Assembly: GCF_000568255.1 (NCBI RefSeq)
Contig: NZ_KK037166.1
Span: 9,713,547-9,777,546, forward strand
Direction of reading: 5' to 3'
Length of the DNA: 64,000 bases
Source: Kutzneria sp. 744
GTDB lineage: Bacteria > Actinomycetota > Actinomycetes > Mycobacteriales > Pseudonocardiaceae
Position numbers and translations under genes: made by a program. The notes beneath the pieces are model-generated. The model was not told where the DNA came from. It saw only the letters and a list, made by a program, of their open reading frames with translations, and made no database searches. Position 1 is the stretch's first letter. Every line of letters starts with the position of its first letter. Below are positions 9,400-18,071 of this stretch, one piece after another.

Positions 9400-9730
9400 T
9401 GGGTTTGGGGGTTGTGCTGTGTTAAGCCATGGTGGGTGTGGGTGTGGGTGTGCGTGTGGGTGTTTGGGTTTTGCGGAGCGGCGCGGCGCGGTGCTGGGCG
9501 TGCGTGTTTGGGATGTGCTGTGCAGTGGTGGGGGTGGGTGTTTGGCTTGTGGTGGTTGTGGGTGTTTCTGGGGTGGGCGGATCGGCGTGGGTGCTTGGGC
9601 TATTTTATGCAGTGCGGGGTGTGAGGGTTTTCCGGGGTGGGTGGGTCGATTTGGTGTGGAGCCTCTGGACGATGGCCGCGAGGTGCATTTCAGGGGGCAG
9701 GCTTCGCCTGCCCCTCGCGCGGAGAGCTTA
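9400..9730. other. GT-rich strand-asymmetric tract with hairpin, no clear gene
   Basis: From about 9400 to 9640 the plus strand is made mostly of G and T, with runs of GGTGTG and GGGTGT; read on the minus strand it would encode Pro/His/Thr-rich sequence such as HPHAHPHPHPPW. This kind of tail occurs at the ends of some DUF222/HNH proteins, and a DUF222-like N-terminal fragment sits on the same strand beyond the IS element (13528-13743), so this may be the decayed other end of that gene. A hairpin GGGGCAGGC-TTC-GCCTGCCCC is at 9694-9714. No reliable frame was found. Confidence 0.4.
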
Positions 9731-9761
9731 GTGGTTGGTTTCGGAAGTTCCTCGTAGGTGA

Positions 9762-10344
9762 TCATGCTGCGGTCGCGAGTCCGGCAGCGGCCTGTTGTGG
9801 TTCGTGATAGCTGATGCGAGCGAGCAGGTCGTGCAGGTCGTCGCGGGTGAACGTCCACCGGAACGGCCTCGCGGTGGCGTTGTACCGTTCCTCGAAGTCG
9901 GCCAGGCGGTATTCGACCTCGGCCAGGTCGGTGAAGTCGTTGGGAGACACCACCTTGCGCTGCACCACCGAGAAGTGGACCTCCACTTGGTTCAACCACG
10001 AGGCGTGCACCGGGGTGTGCACCATGACCGCGTTGGGGAATCGGCGGGCCAACCGGTCGATGGCCGCCTGCCCCCGATGCGACGACCCGTTGTCCACCAC
10101 CCAGAACACCCGCTTCGCCGACGCGTAGGGCTCCTGGGTCATGACCTGCTCGACCAGCGCCATGAACGGCACGATCCCCGTGGACGGCGCGCACGAGCCG
10201 AACACCCAGGCCCGGTGCACGTCGTAGGCGGCCAGATACGCCACCGCCCCACCCCGGGTGTACTCGTGGTTGACCCGCGTCATCCGGGCCCTGCCCGGCG
10301 GCAGGCTGGGATGGCAGCGGCAGCGGGCCTGGATCGAGGTCTTC
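9762..10344 (-). pseudogene. IS630 transposase, C-terminal part (3' exon of the broken gene)
   Basis: This piece encodes KTSIQARCRCHPSLPPG, HEYTRGGAVAYLAAYDVH, VFWVVDNGSSHRG and HTPVHASWLNQVEVHFSVVQ. These are the second and third catalytic blocks of the IS630 DDE transposase (D in VVDNGSSH and E in NQVEVHFS). Reading across the intron joins ...ISSDE to KTSIQ in frame, which shows that the intron entered the DEK block, the first catalytic block. On its own this half could start only at an internal ATG (10283) and lacks the first aspartate. Confidence 0.85.
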
Positions 10345-12511
10345 GTGCGCCACGAGGCGCTGCACTATCGGGTGGAGGTGAGAGACCTCCGCCGTCGTCC
10401 TGTCGCAGCAGGTCGATGAAGCTGAGGGCAGCCTGATCCGGGAGGCGCCGGGGAGGGTGGGAGCAGCCCTGACAACGAGGAGACGGGCCGGCACTGCCAG
10501 ACGGCTCGGGCTCACCTAGCGAGACGGAAAGGTGTACGTGAGGAACCAGCGGTTAAAGCCTCTCAAGAGATACACCGGCTCCAACCTGGCGGATGCGGGC
10601 CGGAGCGCGACGCACACCTGTCTTGACCGGATGTCCGGGACAGGGCGGGTGACTTTCGGGCCGGGTGAAGACGCCGGCAGGGAGGCCGCGAGGAAAGGCT
10701 GCGGCGTACTCGTGGCGATGTCGCAGGGGCAAAGCTGGGCACCGACCCCGTCGACCGGTGTGTGGTGAACGTGGGAAGCGTCCCGGGCTGGTCCCGCGTG
10801 CTGGCCGTCCAGGTCGGGTGCGGGCAGGCTCGTCGTCGGCTGAGCGGGCCGGGGCGTGGCGGAGCCGTCGTAGTAGTCCGAGGTCGGGAAAGCCGGCCAC
10901 ATGGCGAAGGGCGGCAGCGAGTCCGCGGCGATGGGAACGGAAGGGCAGGAGATCACCGGTGAATACGGGTGTGCTGTGGCCGACGGTCGAGGAGGCCGAG
11001 GCGCGGGTACTGCGGATCCAGACCAAGCTGCATCAGTGGGCGATCGATGGTCCTGGTCGCCGGTTCGACGACGTGTTCAATTTGGTGTGTGACCCGGCTG
11101 TTCTCGTTGTGGCGTGGACGCGGGTCAGGGGCAACAAGGGTAAGCGGTCGGCGGGGGTGGATGGTGTCCGTCCGGACGCCGTGTTCGCCGCCGAGGAGTG
11201 GTTCCTGCCCACCTTGAGGCGAGATCTCAGGGAGCGGCGGTTCGACCCGATGCCCGTGCGGGAGCGGATGATCCCCAAGCCGGGCAGCGCGAATCTGCGT
11301 CGCTTGGGTATCCCGACCGCGCGGGACCGCACCGTGCAGGCGGCTCTGAAGCTGGTACTGGAGCCGATCTTCGAGGCGGACTTCCAACCGTGTTCCTACG
11401 GTTTCCGTCCTCGGCGCCGGGCCCAGGATGCGATCGCGGAGATCCACCAGTTCACGTCCCGCTCGTATGAGTGGGTCCTGGAAGGGGACATCGAGGCGTG
11501 CTTCGACATGATCGACCACCCGGCCCTGATGGACCGGGTGCGTGGTCGGGTCGGGGACAAACGTGTTCTGGCTCTGGTGAAGGCGTTCCTGCATGCGGGC
11601 GTCCTCAGCGAGGACGGCGTGGTCAGGAACACCAGTACCGGCACACCCCAAGGCGGGATCCTGTCTCCGTTGCTGGCCAACATCGCCCTGTCAGTCCTGG
11701 ACGAGCATTTCGCCCGGGCATGGGCGGCCAGCGGCACCTCGTATCGGCGGTTCGTGGCGCGCCGCAAGGGGTCGGCCACCTATCGGATCGTTCGCTACGC
11801 GGACGATTTCGTGGTTCTGGTGTCCGGGTCGAAGCGGCATGCCGAAGACCTCCGGGAGGTGGTGGCCGGACTGTTGGCCCCGATGGGCCTGCGGTTGTCG
11901 GCAGCCAAGACGAGGGTCTGTCACATCGATGAGGGCTTCGACTTCCTCGGGTTCCGCATCCAGCGGAAACGGAAGCGGGGCACGGACAAGCGCGTGGTCT
12001 ACACCTACCCGTCGAAGAAGGCGCTGGCCTCGATCGTCGGGCGGGTCCGCGCGCTGACCCGCAGGTCGTCGCATCCAACACTTGCCGCCCTGCTGCGCCA
12101 ACTCAACTTGGTGCTGCGGGGTTGGTGCGTCTACTTCCGTCATGGTGTGTCGAAGGCGACCTTCCACTACCTCGATGATTACGCCTGGCATCGGGTAGTG
12201 CGGTGGATTCGTAAGCGGCACAACAAAACGAAGTGGGCCGTCCTCATGCGCCGTTACCTTCCGGGGTGGCGACCGACGGAGGACGAGGTGACGTTGTTCC
12301 AGCCCCAGACGGTGACGGTCAGCCGTTACCGATACCGGGCGGCCAACATCCCTACACCCTGGGCAGTCATAACGCCAGAACCAGCAAAGTGATCCGCTGA
12401 CACGGGCTCGTGGAGAGCCGGATGCTCAGGAATGGGCACGTCCGGTTCGGCGGGCGGGCCGGGGAAACGTAACGTTCGTAAGGACGTCAACGCGCCCCGG
12501 TCCGACCCAAC
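10345..12511 (+). mobile_element. group II intron, complete, antisense within IS630 transposase
   Basis: The 5' end is GTGCGCC at 10345, matching the group II consensus GUGYG. Domain V is seen near 12412-12460 (GAGAGCCGGATGCTCAGGAA ... GTCCGGTTCGGCGGG). A domain VI-like hairpin follows (GGGCCGGGGAAACG ... CGCGCCCCGG) and the 3' end is AC at 12511. Removing exactly 10345-12511 joins GAGGTCTTC to TCATCACTGG and restores the transposase frame (SSDEKTS), which fixes both boundaries. The intron lies on the plus strand while the transposase is on the minus strand, so transcription of the host gene cannot yield spliced transposase mRNA. It encodes its own maturase-reverse transcriptase. Confidence 0.85.
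10959..12392 (+). CDS. group II intron reverse transcriptase/maturase
   Basis: 477 aa from GTG 10959, 7 nt after AGGAG. Reverse transcriptase blocks are in order: RRFDPMPVRERMIPKPGS, RPLGIPT-like LRRLGIPTARDR, QPCSYGFRPRRRAQDA, EGDIEACFDMIDH (first catalytic Asp), TGTPQGGILSPLLANI, and IVRYADDFVVL with the catalytic YADD. The maturase X domain follows (LGFRIQRK..., LNLVLRGWCVYFRHG). No HNH endonuclease domain is visible at the C-terminus, so mobility would rely on an endonuclease-independent route such as use of a replication fork. It should bind the intron RNA, help it splice and copy it into DNA. Confidence 0.9.
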   Translation: MNTGVLWPTVEEAEARVLRIQTKLHQWAIDGPGRRFDDVFNLVCDPAVLVVAWTRVRGNKGKRSAGVDGVRPDAVFAAEEWFLPTLRRDLRERRFDPMPVRERMIPKPGSANLRRLGIPTARDRTVQAALKLVLEPIFEADFQPCSYGFRPRRRAQDAIAEIHQFTSRSYEWVLEGDIEACFDMIDHPALMDRVRGRVGDKRVLALVKAFLHAGVLSEDGVVRNTSTGTPQGGILSPLLANIALSVLDEHFARAWAASGTSYRRFVARRKGSATYRIVRYADDFVVLVSGSKRHAEDLREVVAGLLAPMGLRLSAAKTRVCHIDEGFDFLGFRIQRKRKRGTDKRVVYTYPSKKALASIVGRVRALTRRSSHPTLAALLRQLNLVLRGWCVYFRHGVSKATFHYLDDYAWHRVVRWIRKRHNKTKWAVLMRRYLPGWRPTEDEVTLFQPQTVTVSRYRYRAANIPTPWAVITPEPAK

Positions 12512-13106
12512 TCATCACTGGAGATCACGAACTCGCCCGCCCCGAGTTCCCGGCCGTTGAAGCGGCGGTGATACAGATCCAGCACCCGCTCGGCCGTCAC
12601 GGCGAAGTCAGGATCACGGGGAAAGACCCACGACCGGTACTGCCAGGGCTTGATCGCGTTCCGGGCCAGCCAGCGGCGCACCGTGGCCGCCGAGACCCGC
12701 TCGGCGACCCCCTGGGCCACCACCTCGCGGGCCAGTTCCGGACACGACCACCGCGCCAGCGGCACCCCGACACGGGCGGGAAGCTGGCAGGCCAGCGCGG
12801 TGACCTGCGCGATCTGCACCGGGCTGAACCGGGACGGCCGCCCCGAGCGGGGCCGATCCATCAATCCGGGCCAGGCCGTGCTCGGCGAACCGGCCCCGCC
12901 AGGTGCGCACCGTGTCATGAGACGGGCGCTTCCGCGGCGATCTGGGTGTTGGTCTGCCGATCGGCGGCCCGCAGCACGATCCACACGCGGATCTTGTCGC
13001 GATACGGCGTGGTGTGTCCCCGCGCCCGCCGGATCAGGATCCGCCGCAGGGCGCCGGTCACCCGCACCGGACAGGCCGCCATCGCGGGCACCGCCACCAC
13101 ACTCAC
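12512..13106 (-). pseudogene. IS630 transposase, N-terminal part with two frameshifts
   Basis: The 5' part of the transposase starts at GTG 13106 (SVVAVPAMAACPVRVTG) and passes through the helix-turn-helix region RDKIRVWIVLRAADRQTNTQ. The frame breaks near 12915 (after EAPVS), continues in a second frame (HDTVRTWRGRFAEHGLA), breaks again near 12870 by an extra C, and then runs GLMDRPRSGRPSRFSP ... WQYRSWVFPRDPDF ... EFVISSDE up to the intron at 12511. Together with the intron these lesions make the transposase inactive unless the frameshifts are sequence errors. Confidence 0.75.
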
Positions 13107-13154
13107 TCTCGTGATCGAGGATCAGGACGGTGATCATCGTGGTGGTGGGGCACG

Positions 13155-13487
13155 ATGATGGCCATGGCCACCCCGCCCGAGTCCACGAAGAACTCCCTGT
13201 CCTATCGGCTGGCCGTGCATGCCCGGACACGGTGGCCGCGGGTGGCCAGCCTGGACGTGCGGTACCGCGGCCAGTTCGCCTACGCCGACGCGCATCTGGC
13301 CGACGGGACGATCCAGCCACTGATCCGGTTGCGCTACGGCGGTTCGGCCCGGCACTGGGGCTTCGGGCTGTACCTGGCCAGCTCCGGGAAGTATGAGGAC
13401 CAGGTCCTGCCCAGCGGGCTTCCCTTTGGCAGCCCGGAAGAGGCCCTGGACTGTGCCTGTGGTCTCTACCTCGGCGATCCCGTCTGA
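13155..13487 (+). CDS. IS630-associated passenger protein, unknown function
   Basis: 110 aa, or 107 aa from the ATG at 13164. I do not recognise a domain. The protein is compact, cytosolic and well formed: LSYRLAVHARTRWPRVASLD, RYRGQFAYADAHL, RLRYGGSARHWGFGLYLAS, and GSPEEALDCACGLYLGDP at the end. It has typical high-GC codon use and two Cys near the C-terminus. It lies inside the inverted repeats, antisense to and upstream of the transposase, so it moves with the element. It may be a passenger or a host-derived gene; its intact frame next to a decayed transposase is notable. Confidence 0.6.
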   Translation: MMAMATPPESTKNSLSYRLAVHARTRWPRVASLDVRYRGQFAYADAHLADGTIQPLIRLRYGGSARHWGFGLYLASSGKYEDQVLPSGLPFGSPEEALDCACGLYLGDPV

Positions 13488-13527
13488 CTTCCCAACCGAC
13501 CCCCGAAGGACTTCCGAAACCAACCAC

Positions 13528-13743
13528 TTAGCGGTATTGGGCCATGGCGAGTTCGGTGGTGTCGTCGACACGTTTCAGGACGGCGAGCTCGGCCCATTCG
13601 CAGGCTGATTTCATCTTCCGGGCGAGGATGGCGAGGGTGACTAACTGGTCAGTGCAGAGGCTGTCGAGGTCTATCCCGGTGAGGAGGTCGAACATGGCTC
13701 CGTCGGGTTCCATGTTTTCCATTTCTCGGGTGATTTCCCTCAT
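13528..13743 (-). pseudogene. DUF222-like protein N-terminus cut by the IS element
   Basis: 71 codons from ATG 13743: FDLLTGIDLDSLCTDQLVTL, ILARKMKSACEWAELAVLKR. This resembles the start of the DUF222 domain found in actinobacterial DUF222/HNH-endonuclease proteins, which are usually 300-500 aa. The stop codon TAA at 13528-13530 lies exactly at the right end of the IS630 element, so the frame ends because of the insertion. The rest of the gene may be the decayed minus-strand sequence at 9400-9730. The family call is tentative. Confidence 0.5.
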
Positions 13744-13764
13744 GTCTTCAGGATACTCGCACGT

Positions 13765-14080
13765 GTGATCGAAATCGAATCACTAACGGGTGATGTTCTC
13801 ATGCATAATCGCGCCAACCAGCAACGGCCGCATCACCGACAAGTGGCGGCGTCGAGAGGCCTTTCAACGCCAACCCCTCCTCTATCTGGAGAAGCGTGGA
13901 TTTTGCGTGGAGGGGATCGATGTCGTACAATTGACCATGCGAAGGGCTGGCTTGCCTGCCTGCCCGGTATTTGCCCTTCGCGACATCGATCAGTGGCTCC
14001 GCGCCAAATCCACGCGACCCAACAAAGCATCCCGGCTCAACATCCACAAACCCCGCCCCACTCTGCTGACAGCCGCCCCC
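13765..14080. other. intergenic region without a recognisable gene
   Basis: This stretch between the DUF222-like fragment and the PadR gene has lower GC than its surroundings. A minus-strand frame of 82 codons (13799-14047, GTG start) and short plus-strand frames exist, but none matches a family I know or has a convincing ribosome-binding site. It is probably a remnant of DNA that came with the mobile elements. Confidence 0.4.
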
Positions 14081-14653
14081 TTATTCCCCCAACAACCGCT
14101 GCCCTTCCTTTGCCCATTCCACCCGCACCCGAGCCACCGCCGCGATCCCCTCGAACACGTGCGCCTTCAACCGCGCGATCCGATCGTGCTCCTCAGGATC
14201 CCGGCGCGTGAGACGCTCCTTCAACAGCGCAGTGTCCTTACGCAGCAACCGATCCCGGTGCGCCTCGGCCTCCTCCGCCGCCTTCGACTGCTCGGCGATG
14301 AAGGCGTCCAAAACCTTCATCGCCTCCTCCGTCGGAATGGTGTCGAAGTTCAACGCCTGCACCATGAACGGATCCCGGGGCGGGGCAGCATCGTGCGCCG
14401 TCCCCAGCCACGACGCGAGCTCCTGATGCCCCTTCTCCGTCACCGAATACACCGTCCGGGTCAACCGGGGCCCACGGGCCTCCTCGTCACCGGCGATCAA
14501 GCCGGACTGTTCCATGCGGCGGAGCATGGGATAGATCTGGCTCTGCGGCGCGGCCCAGATCCAGCCGGTGGAGCCGTCGAAGAACCGAACGAGGTCGTAG
14601 CCGGACATCGGGCGTGCCTCCAGCACCCCCAACAAGGCATGCTGCAGCGACAT
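14081..14653 (-). CDS. PadR-family transcriptional regulator
   Basis: 190 aa. The N-terminus SLQHALLGVLEARPMSGYDL is the PadR winged-helix signature, followed by AAPQSQIYPMLRRMEQSGLI and VTEKGHQELASWL. The C-terminal half is a long charged helical region (LDAFIAEQSKAAEEAEAHRD...) used for dimerisation (Vir-like PadR). PadR repressors often respond to phenolic acids, which fits the neighbouring aromatic genes. It lies 17 bp downstream of the semialdehyde dehydrogenase on the same strand and may be the last gene of that operon. Confidence 0.85.
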   Translation of the reverse strand: MSLQHALLGVLEARPMSGYDLVRFFDGSTGWIWAAPQSQIYPMLRRMEQSGLIAGDEEARGPRLTRTVYSVTEKGHQELASWLGTAHDAAPPRDPFMVQALNFDTIPTEEAMKVLDAFIAEQSKAAEEAEAHRDRLLRKDTALLKERLTRRDPEEHDRIARLKAHVFEGIAAVARVRVEWAKEGQRLLGE

Positions 14654-14669
14654 GATCCGATACTAACCG

Positions 14670-16094
14670 TCAGCCGTCGATCCGCATGCTCACGGTCTTC
14701 GGCTCGGTGAAGAACTCCCGGCTGAAGGTGCCGCCCTCACGCCCCCACCCGGAGTCGCCGACGCCGCCGAACGGCGCGCGCAGGTCACGCACGAAGAAGC
14801 AGTTGACCCAGACGTTGCCGCTGCGCAGGGCGCCGGCCACCCGGTGCGCTCGGTGCAGCCCGTCGCTGAACACCATGGCGGACAGCCCGTACGGCGTGTC
14901 GTTGGCCAGCCGAACGCCGTCCTCCTCGGACGCGAACGGAGTGACTGTCACGACCGGCCCGAACACCTCTTCCCGCTGCACCGGCGCATCCTGCGGCACG
15001 TCCGTCAACACGGTCGGCCGCACGAACCAGTCCTCGCCGAGCCCGCCGGTCAGAACCTTCGCCCCACCGGTCTTCTCCGGCTCCAAATACCCGATGACCT
15101 TGGTGTAGTGCCTCTCGGACGCCAACGGCCCGATCGAGGTCGACGGATCGGATGGATCGCCCAGCGTCATCGCCTCGGCCGCGCTGACGAACCGCGACAG
15201 GAACTCGTCGTACACGCCCTGCTGCACGTACAGCCGCGAGCCGGCCAGGCACACCTGGCCCGTGTTGCTGAACGCCGCCCGGATCGACCAGTCCACGGCC
15301 ACATCGAGGTTCGCGTCGTCGAACACCAGGTTCGACCCCTTGCCGCCCAGTTCCAGGCTCACCGGCGTCAAATTCGCCGCCCCCGCCCCCGCGATCGCAC
15401 GACCCGTCAAGGACGATCCCGTGAAGGTGATCCGGTCCACGCGCGGGTCACGCGTCAATACCGCGCCGGCGTCGCCGAAGCCCAGCACCACGTTCAACAC
15501 GCCCTCGGGGATGCCGGCCTCCAACGCCAGCCGGCCGATGATTGCCGCCGAGCGCGGGGTGTCCTCGGACGGCTTCAACACCACGGTGTTGCCCCACGCC
15601 AGGGCCGGCGCGATCTTCCACGTGGCCAGCATCAGCGGGAAGTTCCACGGGGCGATCGCCGCCACCACACCGGCCGACTCGTACCGCGTGTAGGTGTGCA
15701 TGCCGATGTCCGACGGTAAAGCCTCAGCGACGGCCAGTCGAGCATGATCGGCGAAGAACCGGAAGTTCTGCGCCGAGCGCGGCACGTCATGCGAGGAGGC
15801 GGCCGCGATGGGCTTGCCCATGTCGTGGCCCTCGGCCTCGCCAAGCTCCGCCGCGTGCTCCTCCATCAGGTCGGCGAACTTGTGCAGCAGGCGGCCGCGC
15901 TCGGCGAAACCCATGCGGGGCCAAGGACCTTCGTCGAACGCCCGGCGCGCGGCGGCCACCGCCAGGTCCACGTCCGCCGCCGACGCGCGGGCGACAGTGG
16001 CGTAGCTCTGCCGCGTGTACGGGTCGATGTCGTCATAGGTGGCGCCGTCGGCGGAGTCGGTCTCCACCCCGCCGATGACGTGCTGAATCTTCAC
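14670..16094 (-). CDS. NAD-dependent aldehyde dehydrogenase, probable 2-hydroxymuconic semialdehyde dehydrogenase
   Basis: 474 aa from GTG 16094, which overlaps the transporter stop (GTGA). Aldehyde dehydrogenase motifs: IAPWNFPLMLATWKIAPALA, VVLKPSEDTP, FTGSSLTGRAI (NAD site), SLELGGKGSNLVF with the catalytic Glu, AFSNTGQVCLAGSRLYV with the catalytic Cys, and REEVFGPVVTV. The family includes DmpC/XylG/HpaE, which oxidise the semialdehyde formed by extradiol ring cleavage. Clustered with the extradiol dioxygenase and an aromatic acid transporter, it most likely feeds the 4-oxalocrotonate branch whose later steps are at 5.1-8.6 kb. No 4-oxalocrotonate tautomerase was found in the window. Confidence 0.85.
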   Translation of the reverse strand: MKIQHVIGGVETDSADGATYDDIDPYTRQSYATVARASAADVDLAVAAARRAFDEGPWPRMGFAERGRLLHKFADLMEEHAAELGEAEGHDMGKPIAAASSHDVPRSAQNFRFFADHARLAVAEALPSDIGMHTYTRYESAGVVAAIAPWNFPLMLATWKIAPALAWGNTVVLKPSEDTPRSAAIIGRLALEAGIPEGVLNVVLGFGDAGAVLTRDPRVDRITFTGSSLTGRAIAGAGAANLTPVSLELGGKGSNLVFDDANLDVAVDWSIRAAFSNTGQVCLAGSRLYVQQGVYDEFLSRFVSAAEAMTLGDPSDPSTSIGPLASERHYTKVIGYLEPEKTGGAKVLTGGLGEDWFVRPTVLTDVPQDAPVQREEVFGPVVTVTPFASEEDGVRLANDTPYGLSAMVFSDGLHRAHRVAGALRSGNVWVNCFFVRDLRAPFGGVGDSGWGREGGTFSREFFTEPKTVSMRIDG

Positions 16095-17383
16095 GATGTC
16101 TGCTCCCTCAGTTGGATGGCGACCGGCTGCCGGCGGGTGACCGGCACCAGGCCCGTCGCGACGAGACCGATGACCGCCACGGCGGCGAAGAGGTAGAAGT
16201 TCCACACGTAGCTCGCGCCGGAGGCGAGCACGAGGCCGCCGAGCACGGGGCCGAGGATGGCGCCGAGCCGGCCGACGCCGAGCGACCAGCCGATGCCGGT
16301 GGCCCGCGACGTGGACGGGTAGTAGCGGGTGACGAAGACGTTGATCAGGTTGGTGGTGCCGATGGTGCCGTAGCCGGCCACGCCCGACAGGACGTAGATG
16401 ACCACTGTGGACGGTCGCGTGGCCAGCAGCGCGATGCTCACCACGGCCAGCAGGAAGGACACGGCGACGACCGGCTTGGAGCCGAGGATGTCGGCCGCCC
16501 GGCCGCCGATCGCCGAGCCGATGATCGAGCCCAGGTTGAACACCAGCAGGAAGCTCAGGGCCGAGCCGAGCGGGAAGTCGGCCTGGCGCATGATCTGCGG
16601 CAGCCAGGTGTTCATGCCGTACACCATCAGCAGCGAGCTGAAGCTGGCCAGCCACAACAGGATCGTGCCGAGCCGGTATCCGGGCGCGGCCAACTCGCGC
16701 AGCGAGCTGAGCCAGTTCCGCTTCTCCGACAAGGAGATCACCGGCACCTCGACGCCGAGCCGAACGGCCAGCGTGACGGCCTCGTCGGTACGGCCACGCA
16801 ACACCAGGTACTCCAACGACTCCGGCAGCCAGCGCAGCGCGAACGGCACCGCCAGCACCGGGGCGGCGCCGATCAGGTACATGGTCTGCCAGCCCAGTGA
16901 CGGGATCACCGAGATCGCCAGCGCGGAGGCCAGGATGCCGCCGACCGCGTAACCCGACTGCATCAGCACGTACGTGATGTTGTGCTTGCCGGCGGGCGCG
17001 TACTCGACAACCAGCGCGGCGGCGGTCGGCATCAGGCCGCCGAGGCCGATGCCGGCCACGAACCTCAACAACCCGAGCACTTCCGGGTTCGGGGCCAGCG
17101 CGCACAGCGCCGTGCAGACGGAGAACCACACCATGCAGAGCACGAGGATCCGGCGGCGGCCGATCAGGTCGGTCACCGTGCCCACCAGCAGCGCGCCGAT
17201 GAGCATGCCGATCAGCGCGTAGCTGCCGATCGTGCCGGCCTGCGCGGGGCCGATGTGCCAGGCCGCCAGCAGGGACGGCACGGTCGTGCCGTAGACGACC
17301 AGGTCGTAGCCGTCGAAGGTGACGGCGAAGGCGCACAGGATGACGACGCTCCATAAGGCGCCGCGGGAGACTCTGTTCGGCAT
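16091..17383 (-). CDS. MFS aromatic acid:H+ symporter (AAHS type)
   Basis: 430 aa with about twelve membrane segments. The first helix ends in AVTFDGYDLVVYGTTVP, the DGYD motif of aromatic acid:H+ symporters such as PcaK and BenK, whose Asp is needed for substrate uptake. The loop between helices 2 and 3 has GTVTDLIGRRRIL (the MFS motif), and the second half repeats it as GGRAADILGSKP. It should import an aromatic carboxylate for the ring-cleavage genes alongside. Downstream of the decarboxylase gene (13-bp gap) and upstream of the dehydrogenase (overlap), so one operon. Confidence 0.9.
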   Translation of the reverse strand: MPNRVSRGALWSVVILCAFAVTFDGYDLVVYGTTVPSLLAAWHIGPAQAGTIGSYALIGMLIGALLVGTVTDLIGRRRILVLCMVWFSVCTALCALAPNPEVLGLLRFVAGIGLGGLMPTAAALVVEYAPAGKHNITYVLMQSGYAVGGILASALAISVIPSLGWQTMYLIGAAPVLAVPFALRWLPESLEYLVLRGRTDEAVTLAVRLGVEVPVISLSEKRNWLSSLRELAAPGYRLGTILLWLASFSSLLMVYGMNTWLPQIMRQADFPLGSALSFLLVFNLGSIIGSAIGGRAADILGSKPVVAVSFLLAVVSIALLATRPSTVVIYVLSGVAGYGTIGTTNLINVFVTRYYPSTSRATGIGWSLGVGRLGAILGPVLGGLVLASGASYVWNFYLFAAVAVIGLVATGLVPVTRRQPVAIQLREQTS

Positions 17384-17396
17384 GGCGGGGGTCCTT

Positions 17397-18056
17397 TCAC
17401 CGCGACGCTGCGGTCAGGTGGTGCCAGATGCGGTTGAGCAGTTCGGAACCCGTTGCCGCCCAGGCCGCCTGCTCCTCGGCGGGCAGCGGGCGGACCGGGC
17501 CGTGGGCGGCGACGGCGAGCGTGAGCTTCGCGGTCTCCTCGAGGATCCACATGCGGGCCACGGCCTCGGGCAGGGTGGCGCCGACGGTGATGGCGCCGTT
17601 GCCGCGCAGCACGAGGGCCGTCGCGCTGCCCAGCGCGGCGGCCAGTTCGCGGGCGATCCCGGGTTCACGGATCAGGCGCGAGTTGTGGAAGATCGGGACG
17701 ATCGGGCCGAGCAGCGAGCCCTGGCCGTGCAGCGGCACGAGTGGGATGCCCAGCGTCGCGGTGGCGGCGACGGTCGGCGGCTGGGCCCGGCAGATGGCGC
17801 CGACGTCCGGTCGAACGGCGGCAATGGCGGTGTGCATCCACGCCTCGCGGGGCGCGTCATCGGGAAGTTCCCCCGCACAAATGGACAGCTGGGGGAATTC
17901 ACCACCGGCCAGCGCGCCCAGCGGCCACGGCGGCGTGATGAGCAGCTCCTCGTCGGAGATCCGGGCGCTGACGTGCCCGAACGCGGTGACCAGCCCGGCC
18001 GCGTCGAGCGCGTGGCCGGCCCGGGTCAGGTCCTCGGCGATGCTGGCTGGCGACAT
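17397..18056 (-). CDS. class II aldolase/adducin-family protein, probable ring-pathway decarboxylase
   Basis: 219 aa, close to the size of the class II aldolase/adducin fold. It reads FGHVSARISDEELLITPP near the N-terminus, WMHTAIAAVRPDVGAICRAQ and PLHGQGSLLGP in the middle, and LVLRGNGAITVGATLPEAV near the end. Members in aromatic pathways are decarboxylases (PhtC for dihydroxyphthalate, CmtD for the carboxylated ring-fission product) that use a metal held by histidines. Here the usual HxH of the family is reduced to WMH and RAQ, so metal binding needs checking. First gene of the minus-strand operon and divergent from the dioxygenase; CmtD-like removal of a carboxylate from the cleavage product is the best guess. 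Confidence 0.7.
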   Translation of the reverse strand: MSPASIAEDLTRAGHALDAAGLVTAFGHVSARISDEELLITPPWPLGALAGGEFPQLSICAGELPDDAPREAWMHTAIAAVRPDVGAICRAQPPTVAATATLGIPLVPLHGQGSLLGPIVPIFHNSRLIREPGIARELAAALGSATALVLRGNGAITVGATLPEAVARMWILEETAKLTLAVAAHGPVRPLPAEEQAAWAATGSELLNRIWHHLTAASR

Positions 18057-18071
18057 GGGGCAATGGTTACC

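Larger units (their letters stand above)
9730..13528. mobile_element. IS630-type element interrupted by a group II intron
   Basis: The ends are inverted copies of AGTGGTTGGTTTCGGAAGT, at 9730-9748 and, reversed, at 13510-13528. Between them on the minus strand are the two separated parts of one IS630-family transposase, on the plus strand a 110-aa accessory ORF, and in the middle a complete group II intron (10345-12511). Without the intron the element is about 1.63 kb, longer than a plain IS630 because of the accessory ORF. It lies between the two halves of the aromatic degradation cluster and truncates a DUF222-like gene at its right end. A clean TA duplication is not evident (TTA at both sides). 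Confidence 0.75.

Noticed and set aside
9412-9640. Simple GT repeats as a possible origin or recombination hot spot
   Set aside because: No DnaA boxes, iterons or chi-like clustering were seen. The bias is explained as well by a decayed Pro/His/Thr-rich coding tail.
13799-14047. 82-codon frame on the minus strand
   Set aside because: No family resemblance, weak start, low-GC degraded surroundings next to an IS element.
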